A stretch of 64,000 bases of DNA from Mucilaginibacter sp. Bleaf8 (GTDB lineage Bacteria > Bacteroidota > Bacteroidia > Sphingobacteriales > Sphingobacteriaceae): positions 186,001-250,000 of the forward strand of contig NZ_JAHBBK010000001.1 of NCBI RefSeq assembly GCF_018390515.1. The letters are read 5' to 3'. The notes beneath the pieces were generated by a model. That model was not told where the DNA came from. It was given only the letters and a program-made list of their open reading frames with translations, and ran no database searches. This document shows positions 38,338-47,203 of the stretch, one piece after another (the first letter of the stretch is position 1; each line of letters begins with the position of its first letter). The translations under genes and the position numbers were made by a program.

Positions 38338-38703
38338 CTCACTAATCGTTTTAAAATAATAGCGTTAATCGTTGCAGGTAGAGTTATAGCTAAAAGACAG
38401 TGGAAAGGGAAAGTACGGCGTGTAACGATTGTAAATTAATAACTCTATAAAAGCTGTTTTTGTTGGCAATTGGCGTAGAAAAAGCACGCGAAGTTGGTTT
38501 TGTTCAGTACACTAAGTGTTGTTCTGTTTCAAACCAAAATATTGTCACACGCTGTTTATCAGTAAGTATAAGTTGAGACGATTTGATGATATATTGAAAC
38601 AAATGAGTATGTGGCTAATAAAGTAATAACGTCATATTTGCCCATACATAACCTATAAGCCTGTTCCCCGATGGCTTAACATCTGCAAACCAATTGAAAA
38701 ACT
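38338..38703. other. Divergent regulatory region between AraC regulator and SusC
   Basis: A 366-base AT-rich spacer with no coding potential that I can see. A CATATTTG at 38633-38640 is one mismatch from the TAnnTTTG -7 consensus and sits about 60 bp before susC. It probably holds the promoter and the AraC-type binding sites. Confidence 0.45.
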
Positions 38704-41700
38704 ATGAAGAAACATTTACACCAAAGGTTAGGTTACACAACCTGCCGCCCGCCATGCTTTTCAGGTAATTGGCGCTTATTATTTAATGCGAGCTTTATAT
38801 TAAGCTTTTTGCTACTCACGCTGGTTGGCAATCCGGTGCTTGCTCAGGGCACTGGCACACCCATTACCGGCAGGGTTACCGATGCAACCGGACAAGGCTT
38901 ACCCGGCGTAACTGTTCGCACTAAGGAAAATGCTACAGCAGCAACTGTTACGGATGTTGATGGGCGTTACAAGATCACAGCCTCTGCTGGCAGTACACTG
39001 GTTTTCTCGTTTGTGGGCTTTACAACGCAGGAAGTGCGGGTGAACGACCAAAAAACAATTGACGTGCAATTGCGTGATGATGCCAAGTCATTAAACGAAG
39101 TGGTGGTAATTGGCTACCAGGCAGTACGTAAACGGGATTTAACCGGTGCTGTATCAACCGTTAGTCCGGCAGAAGCAAGCCGGACCACAGCCAATTCTGT
39201 AGGTGAATCACTGCAAGGTTTAACGCCTGGTGTAACCGTGCGCAGCAGCGGGGCACCCGGGCAGCAATCGAATATCGAGATCAGGGGCGTAGCAAGCTTT
39301 ATCAGTTCAGCGCCTTTGTATGTGGTTGACGGTATGATTCTGGAAGACCCTAACACAACGACGGTTAACCCGCAGGATATTGAGTCGATACAGGTGCTGA
39401 AAGATGCATCAGCCGCAGCGATATATGGTTCAAGGGCAGCTAACGGTGTAATTATCATCACCACACGCAAGGGTAAAAAAGGAGCTCCAAAGATTTCGGT
39501 ATCTGCCAAGTACGGCTCTCAGCACATTCCTAAACGATGGGATGTGATGAACAGCACAGAATATGCTGACACGAGGAGGCAGCAATATACCAACGCCGGC
39601 CTTACACCGCCGCCAAGTGTGAGTACAGAATTTAATCCGGCTATTAATACCAATTGGCAGGATCTGGCTATGCGGACAGGCAACAATCAGGATTATAACG
39701 TAAGTATATCCGGCGGATCCGATAACTCATCTTATCTCGTGTCAGGAAGCTACTTTCAAAATCAAGGGGTGCTGAAAGGCTATTCTTTTAACCGGGCAAG
39801 TTTACGCGTCAATACAGAAACAAAAAAGGGACGGCTTACATTCGGCGAGAATGCGCTGTTTACCAACACCAATAACTATCATCCTAACAGAGGGAATCCG
39901 TTTTACGATCTACCACAGCTGTTACCTACTGTTCCTGTGCAGGATCCCCGCTTTATTACGCCGGGCAGCAAAACCAATCCCTGGGGATATAGTACAGGTA
40001 CACTTGATAACAGCGATGTGACGTATGCCTACAACCCGGTTGCAGTAAGAGACCTGAGCCAGGGATACAATAATTACGCTCGTTTATTAGGTAACGGCTA
40101 TGCACAACTGCGTTTGTTCGACTGGCTGGATTACAAGCTAAATGTAGGCTTGGAAGCTAGCTTTGATTACAATGAAGACCTTCGCAAAGATGGTATCTTC
40201 TCCTACGCGCAACAGCCGGAATTAAGCTATATTGATGAAGACCGCCAGCGTTTCTATAATGTGCTTATTGAGCATACGCTTAACTTTAATAAAACCATTG
40301 GCGTTCACAATATAAACGGTGTGGTGGGGTATACGCAGCAAACGTTTTACCGTGACCAAACCCAGGCCCGTAAAACTAACCTGCAAATCTACAACGGCTC
40401 TTACCTGACCGAAATCAACGCGGCCACAGGTACATCATCAGCCTCGGGACAGGTTGTGCGCGATGACAGGTTGCGAAGCTTTTTAGGACGTATCAATTAT
40501 AATTATGATGACAGGTACCTGTTGACAGCATCGGGCCGGGTAGATAAAGATTCAAGGTTTGGACCCGATTACCGCACCGGCTTTTTCCCTTCAGTAGCCT
40601 TAGGATGGCGCTTGAGCAAAGAGAAATTTTTTAAGGTTGACTGGGTAGATAACCTGAAAATCAATGCATCTTATGGTGTATTGGGTATCAACACAATAAG
40701 CTCATTCCAAAATGTGGGATTGATCAACATCTCGCCACGAGCTGTTTTTAACGGCGACAGGCTATATACCGGCGCTTACCAGGCCCGTTTGTACAATGCG
40801 AATGTAAAATGGGAAGAACGTAAGGAAACCAATATAGGGTTTGATGCCAGTTTGTTTCGTGACAGGCTGACAATATCGGCAGCCTATTATTACAACAAGT
40901 CTGATGATGTATTGATAAACCGGGTTCTGCCGCTAATTTCGGGTAACGCTGGTGGCGATTACCCAGCCGGTGACTACCGCAATTTCCCGCCGGAAAACGC
41001 TGCATCAATCAGCAACCGGGGCTTTGAATTTGAGGCTACATACCGTAATAATGATAATCCGTTTAAGTGGAGCGTATCCGGAAACTTTACTACCATCAAA
41101 AACAAGGTGCTTTCTATCGGGAATCAAGGTGTAGGTATCAACTACATTCAGCAAGGCAGTGCGCGCTCTCAGGTAGGTTACCCGATGGGGCAGTGGTATG
41201 TGCTGAAAGAGTTGGGCATCTTCCAGTCGCAGGAAGAAGTTAACAATTACAAACGTAGCGATGGCTCGCTAATTCAACCGTTCTCAAAACCTGGTGATAT
41301 TAAGTTTGGTGCCGACCCTAATGGAAAAGGTACCATTAATAACAATGATAGGGTATACAATGGTTCGCCATGGCCTACGTTGCAAACCGGTTTGCAATTC
41401 AATGGCTCCTACAAACAGTTCAGCGTCAATCTGCAAATGGTAGGGATATTTGGCGTAACCTTATATAACGATGTGCGTCGTGTGCTGGATAGCTATCAAA
41501 ATACAAACTTCCGTCAAGGCATCAATCCCTGGTCACCAACCAACACCGGTGGCACCGATCCGCGTTTAGGTATAGCAAATGGTGATACCGGTATAGCAAC
41601 CAACAACACGCCCGAAAGCTCACGCTGGCTGGAAAACGGATCATACGGCCGCATCCGTAACCTCGAAATAGGTTATATGTTGCCCAAAAGCCTGTTAGGT

Positions 41701-41877
41701 AAGCTGCGTTTAGAAAGTGCCCGCGTGTTTGTAAGCGGCCAGAATTTGCTTACCGTTACCAGCTACAAAGGGTTGGACCCTGATGTGACCGGCAACGGAA
41801 TTTTGCAAAGGGGAGTGGATGCTGGTCAGTGGCCATCAAACCGCATATTTTCTATTGGCTTAAACTGCGGTTTTTAA
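38704..41877 (+). CDS. SusC/RagA family TonB-dependent transporter
   Basis: A 1057-residue outer-membrane channel. A long N-terminal signal region (hydrophobic core FILSFLLLTLVGNPVLAQ) is followed by a carboxypeptidase-regulatory domain (ITGRVTDATGQGLPGVTV), the NEVVVIGYQ TonB-box region, a plug (YGSRAANGVIIITTRKGKKG) and a barrel ending FSIGLNCGF. No STN domain is present, consistent with control by the AraC-type regulator and not by an anti-sigma factor. It is followed by susD after 18 bases. Confidence 0.95.
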   Translation: MKKHLHQRLGYTTCRPPCFSGNWRLLFNASFILSFLLLTLVGNPVLAQGTGTPITGRVTDATGQGLPGVTVRTKENATAATVTDVDGRYKITASAGSTLVFSFVGFTTQEVRVNDQKTIDVQLRDDAKSLNEVVVIGYQAVRKRDLTGAVSTVSPAEASRTTANSVGESLQGLTPGVTVRSSGAPGQQSNIEIRGVASFISSAPLYVVDGMILEDPNTTTVNPQDIESIQVLKDASAAAIYGSRAANGVIIITTRKGKKGAPKISVSAKYGSQHIPKRWDVMNSTEYADTRRQQYTNAGLTPPPSVSTEFNPAINTNWQDLAMRTGNNQDYNVSISGGSDNSSYLVSGSYFQNQGVLKGYSFNRASLRVNTETKKGRLTFGENALFTNTNNYHPNRGNPFYDLPQLLPTVPVQDPRFITPGSKTNPWGYSTGTLDNSDVTYAYNPVAVRDLSQGYNNYARLLGNGYAQLRLFDWLDYKLNVGLEASFDYNEDLRKDGIFSYAQQPELSYIDEDRQRFYNVLIEHTLNFNKTIGVHNINGVVGYTQQTFYRDQTQARKTNLQIYNGSYLTEINAATGTSSASGQVVRDDRLRSFLGRINYNYDDRYLLTASGRVDKDSRFGPDYRTGFFPSVALGWRLSKEKFFKVDWVDNLKINASYGVLGINTISSFQNVGLINISPRAVFNGDRLYTGAYQARLYNANVKWEERKETNIGFDASLFRDRLTISAAYYYNKSDDVLINRVLPLISGNAGGDYPAGDYRNFPPENAASISNRGFEFEATYRNNDNPFKWSVSGNFTTIKNKVLSIGNQGVGINYIQQGSARSQVGYPMGQWYVLKELGIFQSQEEVNNYKRSDGSLIQPFSKPGDIKFGADPNGKGTINNNDRVYNGSPWPTLQTGLQFNGSYKQFSVNLQMVGIFGVTLYNDVRRVLDSYQNTNFRQGINPWSPTNTGGTDPRLGIANGDTGIATNNTPESSRWLENGSYGRIRNLEIGYMLPKSLLGKLRLESARVFVSGQNLLTVTSYKGLDPDVTGNGILQRGVDAGQWPSNRIFSIGLNCGF

Positions 41878-41895
41878 CTCAAAGCATTTATCATC

Positions 41896-43431
41896 ATGAA
41901 AAAATTTATCATCATATTCATAGCAGCAATGGCCACCGGTATGGCCGGCTGCAAAAAAAGCCTGGACGTGCAGTCGCCCAACGCGCCAACCACGGCTATA
42001 TACTGGAAAACAGCCGACGATGCTGTTAAGGGCGTTAATGCTATGTACAGCACTTTTCACCGTGCCGGATTGTGCCGCTGGTTCTTTTTTGCAACCATTA
42101 TCCGGTCTGACGAAGGTTGGAGCAGCAGCCCTGATGCAAACCTGCAAAACAACTTCGACCTGTTTGTTAACAACGATTATAACTACGGTAATTACACGGC
42201 TATCTGGAGTGATTTATATATTGGTATATCACGTGCAAACCAAGTGTTGGACAACGTGCCTAACATCGATATGGATGCCAATTTAAAGGCCCGTTTATTA
42301 GGCGAAGCGAAATTTATGCGCGGCTTATTCTACTTTCATTTAGCTTCATTATGGGGCAATGTGCCGCTACAGCTCAAATCATCTACCACAAATGATGTAA
42401 CGCCAACCTTTAACCGGAGTGATGTTTGGGCCCAGGTTGAAAAAGATCTGACAGAAGCTGCCACTACGCTGCCGCAAAACTACACAGGCGATGATATCGG
42501 TAGGGCAACCAAAGGCTCTGCCAATGCCCTGTTAGCCAAAGCTTACATGCAGGAGCGTAAGTTTCAAGCAGCCCTTGCGCCATTGCAGGCCGTTATTCAA
42601 AGCGGGGCTTATAGTTTAGTAAGTAACTATCAGAATAATTTCCTGTCAACCACCGAATTTAATTCCGAGTCGGTTTTTGAGTATGGCTTTGCACTAAACC
42701 CTAACGATAATCACGATGACGATACCCAAAACTCCGGTCAGGATAACCTGAACTACGGTTCATCTTTGCCTCCATTTTTTGCGCCAAGGCCAATTGGCTT
42801 TACCGATGGCGAGGCCAGAAGGTGGCTTGTGAATGAGTTTCAAAAGGAACAAGCGGCAGATGGCAAACGCGACCCCCGGTTGGCGGCCAGCTTATTGTTC
42901 GATTACACGGATGAAAGGGGACCCGACTATACGCTGATTTATGGTGAAACATTCACCAAGCGCTATGGCTCAGCCCAGAAGCTGGATGTATGGTTTAGGA
43001 AAATGCTTAATGATAATAATGGTACGGCTACGGGCGATAGTTTCCATTCGCCTAACAACTATCGCTTCATACGCTACGCCGATGTGTTGCTGATGTATGC
43101 CGAATGTTTAAATGAAACGGGTGCAACCTCACAGGCCTACCAGTATGTGGATCAGGTTAGGCAGCGCGCCGGTTTAGTAGCCCTATCAACCACACGGCCT
43201 AATTTGGGACATGATCAGTTCCTGGCTCAAATTAAGCATGAACGTATTACGGAGCTTACCGGCGAAGGGCATCGTTTCAACGACCTTGCCCGTTGGGGCG
43301 ATTTAGGTACTAACCTTTCTGCTACAGATGCCGGGTTCAGAAACTTTATCAAAGGCAAGCACGAATTCTTGCCTATACCACAACAGGATATTGATATTAA
43401 TCCTAATATTAAGCAAAATCCTAATTACTAA
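41896..43431 (+). CDS. SusD/RagB family outer-membrane lipoprotein
   Basis: A 511-residue lipoprotein with Cys19 in ATGMAGCKKS. SusD landmarks are ARLLGEAKFMRGLFYFHLAS, RYADVLLMYAECLNETG, IKHERITELTGEGHRFNDLA (in part) and the C-terminal FLPIPQQDIDINPNIKQNPNY (family ending, shown in part). It forms the binding lid for the SusC just upstream. A hairpin lies between it and the GH43 gene. Confidence 0.95.
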   Translation: MKKFIIIFIAAMATGMAGCKKSLDVQSPNAPTTAIYWKTADDAVKGVNAMYSTFHRAGLCRWFFFATIIRSDEGWSSSPDANLQNNFDLFVNNDYNYGNYTAIWSDLYIGISRANQVLDNVPNIDMDANLKARLLGEAKFMRGLFYFHLASLWGNVPLQLKSSTTNDVTPTFNRSDVWAQVEKDLTEAATTLPQNYTGDDIGRATKGSANALLAKAYMQERKFQAALAPLQAVIQSGAYSLVSNYQNNFLSTTEFNSESVFEYGFALNPNDNHDDDTQNSGQDNLNYGSSLPPFFAPRPIGFTDGEARRWLVNEFQKEQAADGKRDPRLAASLLFDYTDERGPDYTLIYGETFTKRYGSAQKLDVWFRKMLNDNNGTATGDSFHSPNNYRFIRYADVLLMYAECLNETGATSQAYQYVDQVRQRAGLVALSTTRPNLGHDQFLAQIKHERITELTGEGHRFNDLARWGDLGTNLSATDAGFRNFIKGKHEFLPIPQQDIDINPNIKQNPNY

Positions 43432-43442
43432 TGTATAAAAGC

Positions 43443-43466
43443 GGAGGGTAGCAGTTGTTACCCTCC
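43443..43466 (+). terminator. Hairpin between susD and GH43
   Basis: An 8-bp perfect stem GGAGGGTA/TACCCTCC has an 8-base loop and is followed by TAAATTCAATTTTA, which is not a full T-tract. It could be a leaky terminator or a 3'-stabilising stem separating the abundant susCD message from the enzyme genes. Confidence 0.5.
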
Positions 43467-43543
43467 TAAATTCAATTTTATAACGTTTATTGCACTAAAT
43501 TAATTAACTCTTCATAACTTCAAAAATCCAAACCGTTTCATTA

Positions 43544-44710
43544 ATGCCTGCAAAAAGATACTTACGAATATTTATAATGAGTTTTTGTGTTTTGGCTATT
43601 TGGCATCCATCACAAGCACAAAAAAAGAAGATCAAAACTTTTACCAACCCCATTCTGCCGTCCGGTGCCGATCCATGGATCACCTATAAAGACGGATACT
43701 ATTATTACACCAACACATTAGGCGACAGTCTCATCATCTGGAAAACAAAAGATATTGCCGACCTGCGAAACTCGCCCAAGAAAACAATCTGGATACCGCC
43801 AAGAGGCGAAACCTATTCGAGCGAGATATGGGCGCCGGAAATCCATTTCCTGGAAGGTAAATGGTATATGTATTTTGCTGCCGATGATGGTAAGAATAGG
43901 AACCACCGCCTGTATGTACTTGAAAATCCTTCGCCCGACCCATTGTTGGGCCAATGGTCATTTAAAGGTATGTTATCAGAAGCATCCAATAAATGGGCTA
44001 TTGATGGTTCTGTATTTACCCACAACGGCCAGCTTTATTTGATTTGGGCAGGTTGGGAAGGCGATGAAAATGGTCGTCAGGATATTTATATCGCAAAAAT
44101 GAAAAATCCATACACGGTTGAAGGCAAGCGCGTAAAAATATCATCACCGGAATTGCCTTGGGAGCGTTACGGCGATTTGCATGATCCCAATAATCCACCC
44201 CATGTTGATGTTAACGAGGGACCAGAGGTGTTGAAACATGGCGATAAGTTATTTCTGATTTATTCGGCTAGCGGCTGCTGGACAGATTTTTATGCATTGG
44301 GTATGCTTACAGCCACGGCATCCAGCGATATAATGGATCCTAAATCATGGAAAAAATCACCTCAGCCGGTTTTTGCCCAAAATAAAGAGAACAGCGTGTA
44401 TGCACCTGGGCACAATGCTTTCTTTAAATCACCCGATGGCAAAGAAGATTGGATTTTGTACCATGCAAACTCAAAGCCGGGCTTGGGTTGCGGTGGCGAA
44501 CGCTCGCCACGCATGCAAATGTTTACCTGGAAAAAGGATGGTACACCTAACTTTGGTTTGCCTGTTAAAGAAGGCGTACCAATCCCCATTCCATCCGAAT
44601 CTAATCTGATTACGGCTAAGCCGCCTAAAGCTCCCGGTAACAAAAAGAAACCGGCAACTAAAGATATTCGCAACCAAACTATCATTCTAAAAAACAAGAA
44701 GAACAAATAA
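43544..44710 (+). CDS. GH43-family glycoside hydrolase, secreted
   Basis: A 388-residue five-bladed beta-propeller enzyme with a signal peptide ending near SQAQ (26). The catalytic triad can be placed at Asp43 (ADPWI, base), Asp154 (AIDGSVF, pKa modulator) and Glu225 (NEGPEV, acid). SEIWAPEIHFLEGKWYMYF is typical of the family. GH43 enzymes are mostly alpha-L-arabinofuranosidases, beta-xylosidases or arabinanases; the choice cannot be made here. A Lys-rich tail of about 25 residues (NKKKPATKDI...NKKNK) is unusual. It precedes the GH5-like gene by 13 bases. Confidence 0.85.
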   Translation: MPAKRYLRIFIMSFCVLAIWHPSQAQKKKIKTFTNPILPSGADPWITYKDGYYYYTNTLGDSLIIWKTKDIADLRNSPKKTIWIPPRGETYSSEIWAPEIHFLEGKWYMYFAADDGKNRNHRLYVLENPSPDPLLGQWSFKGMLSEASNKWAIDGSVFTHNGQLYLIWAGWEGDENGRQDIYIAKMKNPYTVEGKRVKISSPELPWERYGDLHDPNNPPHVDVNEGPEVLKHGDKLFLIYSASGCWTDFYALGMLTATASSDIMDPKSWKKSPQPVFAQNKENSVYAPGHNAFFKSPDGKEDWILYHANSKPGLGCGGERSPRMQMFTWKKDGTPNFGLPVKEGVPIPIPSESNLITAKPPKAPGNKKKPATKDIRNQTIILKNKKNK

Positions 44711-44723
44711 CATCTCAGAAAGT

Positions 44724-45836
44724 ATGAAAAGAATAAATCACCTGTTAACAGGTTTGCTTGTAGTGTTTACGGTACTCACAGGCTGTAAGCAGGAACCTAA
44801 GCCCGCCGTGGTTCCACTGCAGGAAAGCAAAATCTGGTCGGTCGAAAAAGCCAATCAGTGGTATAACGAGCATCAGTGGATAATTGGCGCTAACTTTATT
44901 CCCAGCACAGCCATTAACCAGCTGGAAATGTGGCAGGCCGAAACATTTGACCCGAATACAATTGATAAGGAACTGGGCTACGCCGAAAGTATAGGCTTCA
45001 ATACCATGCGCGTGTTTTTGCATAGTGTGGCTTATGGGGCAGACCCTAAAGGGTTTAAATCACGTGTTGATCAGTATCTGACTATAGCCAACAAACATCA
45101 TATTCAAACCATGTTTGTATTTTTTGATGATTGCTGGAACCCTAACCCTAAAGCAGGTAAACAACCACAGCCCAAACCAGGTATACATAACTCGGGCTGG
45201 GTACAGGATCCGGGCGTGCGCGAAGTAAAAGATCCTAAACAATTCAATGTACTGAAAGAATATTTTCAGGATGTAATGAAAACGTTTAAGCACGATAAAC
45301 GTATTTTGCTTTGGGATTTGTATAACGAGCCTGGTAACAGCACCAAGCACGATACCTCGCTGGCCCTGCTTACTAAGGTATTTACCTGGGCACGGGATGT
45401 TAATCCCGATCAACCCATCTCTGCCGGTTTGTGGGCCTGGGATTTTGAAAAGTTGAATGCTTTCCAGGCGTTAAACTCTGATATCATCACTTATCATGAG
45501 TATGAGCCCGACACGGCGCATACCCGTGTATTACAGCTTTTGAAAACACATGGCCGCCCCATGATCTGTACCGAATACATGGCACGCACCCGCCAAAGCA
45601 CTTTCCAGAAAATATTACCCATACTGAAAAAAGCCAATGTGGGTGCCATTAACTGGGGCTTGGTAGCCGGAAAAACCAATACCATGTATGCCTGGGATAC
45701 GCCAATGCCGCAAGGTGGCGAACCTAAATTATGGTTCCATGATATTTTCCGTAAAGACGGCACGCCTTACAAACCGGAAGAAGTAGATTTTATTAAGAAG
45801 ATAGTGGCTCAACCCAAAGTGGAAACCACCAAGTAA
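44724..45836 (+). CDS. GH5-like (clan GH-A) glycoside hydrolase lipoprotein
   Basis: A 370-residue TIM-barrel hydrolase anchored as a lipoprotein (LTGC, Cys21). Clan A catalytic residues can be read as Glu202 (LLWDLYNEPGN, acid/base) and Glu284 (PMICTEYMAR, nucleophile), with MRVFLH and TYHEYEPD as further barrel strands. Related proteins are annotated as cellulase-family or xylanase-like. The exact GH5 subfamily or a neighbouring clan A family is uncertain. It closes the SusCD-GH43-GH5 operon. Confidence 0.82.
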   Translation: MKRINHLLTGLLVVFTVLTGCKQEPKPAVVPLQESKIWSVEKANQWYNEHQWIIGANFIPSTAINQLEMWQAETFDPNTIDKELGYAESIGFNTMRVFLHSVAYGADPKGFKSRVDQYLTIANKHHIQTMFVFFDDCWNPNPKAGKQPQPKPGIHNSGWVQDPGVREVKDPKQFNVLKEYFQDVMKTFKHDKRILLWDLYNEPGNSTKHDTSLALLTKVFTWARDVNPDQPISAGLWAWDFEKLNAFQALNSDIITYHEYEPDTAHTRVLQLLKTHGRPMICTEYMARTRQSTFQKILPILKKANVGAINWGLVAGKTNTMYAWDTPMPQGGEPKLWFHDIFRKDGTPYKPEEVDFIKKIVAQPKVETTK

Positions 45837-45856
45837 TCATCAAATGTTTACCATAC

Positions 45857-45887
45857 AAGGGCGATACCAGAAACAAGTATCGCCCTT
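45857..45887 (+). terminator. Intrinsic terminator of the SusCD-GH43-GH5 operon
   Basis: An 11-bp stem AAGGGCGATAC/GTATCGCCCTT with a 9-base loop is followed by TTGTTTATG. Confidence 0.88.
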
Positions 45888-45933
45888 TTGTTTATGTTGA
45901 ATTTTAAATGACCGCCTTATTGCCGATAAGTGA

Positions 45934-45941
45934 TAGCTTTG
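45934..45941 (+). promoter_or_regulatory. Candidate -7 element TAGCTTTG just before the Bcr/CflA gene
   Basis: An exact TAnnTTTG match ends eight bases before the ATG at 45949, implying a leaderless or near-leaderless message. A clear -33 TTG at proper spacing is missing. Confidence 0.4.
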
Positions 45942-45948
45942 CGGCCTT

Positions 45949-47151
45949 ATGCAAGTAAAAAATCAAGGCGTTGCCACTATTCTGGCATTCGGCTTACTAC
46001 CCTTATCCGGCTTTGCCACCGATATCTACATACCTTCGCTGCCTAATATGGCTGGCAGCTTACATGTAAGCGATATTCAGGTACAGCTTACATTGAGTTT
46101 ATTTTTAATTAGTTATGGTGTATCGCAACTCTTTGTTGGGAGCTTTCTGGATAGCTTTGGCAGGTATAAGCCAAGCCTCATTTCACTCATTATATTTGCA
46201 GCGGCCAGTCTGGTTGTAGCAACTACGCACAACATATACCTTATTTACCTTATGCGCATTATCCATGGCATTACGGTAGGTATTATCATTGTGGCCAAAC
46301 GTGCCTTTTTTGTAGATGTGTACAAGGGAGAGAAGCTAAAACATTACCTCAGTTTATTCTCCATCATCTGGTCAACCGGCCCAATTGTGGCGCCTTTTAT
46401 TGGCGGGTATTTGCAAGAAGCTTTCGGTTGGGAGTCAAACTTTTATTGCCTGGCTGGGCTGGCTATAATTTTTATTGTGCTCGAACTGATTTACAGCGGT
46501 GAAACATTGGTGCATGTTACTGAGTTTAAACTGAAAAATATAGTCACTATCTATAAGGAAATGCTTACTACGGCGAGCTTCACTTTAGGTGTGGTAATGC
46601 TGGGTTTGGCCTACTGTATGGTAATGATTTATAATATGACAGGGCCATTCATTATAGAGCATAAGCTGCATCTCTCATCAGTAGTTACGGGTTATAGCTC
46701 ATTGATATTGGGCTTTGCCTGGATGGTGGGCGGTTTTATCGGTAAAGCTACCATCAACCGTCCGTTTTATAAGCGGTTGGGTATTAATTTAACGCTGCAA
46801 ATGGTGTTTGTGGCAATAATGATTGTTAGCCTGCAGTGGGTGGAGAGCCTGTATTCAATTATATTTTTTGCTTTTCTGATTCATGTTGCGGCAGGGTTTA
46901 CCTTCAATAATTATTTTACATACTGTTTGGGTATGTTTCCTAAAAACGCCGGTATTGCCGGGGGTTTAACCGGCGGCATTAATTACGTAATTGTATCGTT
47001 TTTGAGTTATGGTGTAATTAGCCTGTTTCCGGCTAAAGATGAGCACAACCTGGCACTTAGTTATTTGATTTTGATTGTTTTATCGGTTGCTGTAATGTTA
47101 GCTGTGTTTAAATTACGAAACCGCAGCAACGAAGCGGTTGCCTTAAACTAA
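45949..47151 (+). CDS. Bcr/CflA family MFS multidrug efflux transporter
   Basis: A 400-residue proton antiporter with 12 hydrophobic segments. LPLSGFATDIYIPSLPNMAG in TM1 and VQLTLSLFLISYGVSQLFVG in TM2 are the DHA1 Bcr/CflA signature, with SFLDSFGRYKPSL as motif A and NAGIAGGLTGGINYV late in the protein. It probably extrudes small drugs or metabolites. Transcribed alone. Confidence 0.92.
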   Translation: MQVKNQGVATILAFGLLPLSGFATDIYIPSLPNMAGSLHVSDIQVQLTLSLFLISYGVSQLFVGSFLDSFGRYKPSLISLIIFAAASLVVATTHNIYLIYLMRIIHGITVGIIIVAKRAFFVDVYKGEKLKHYLSLFSIIWSTGPIVAPFIGGYLQEAFGWESNFYCLAGLAIIFIVLELIYSGETLVHVTEFKLKNIVTIYKEMLTTASFTLGVVMLGLAYCMVMIYNMTGPFIIEHKLHLSSVVTGYSSLILGFAWMVGGFIGKATINRPFYKRLGINLTLQMVFVAIMIVSLQWVESLYSIIFFAFLIHVAAGFTFNNYFTYCLGMFPKNAGIAGGLTGGINYVIVSFLSYGVISLFPAKDEHNLALSYLILIVLSVAVMLAVFKLRNRSNEAVALN

Positions 47152-47203
47152 GCCTGCGTGTGTTTGTTATCAGCTTGTTCAGCATTTTATTTGTGTTAGC
47201 CTC

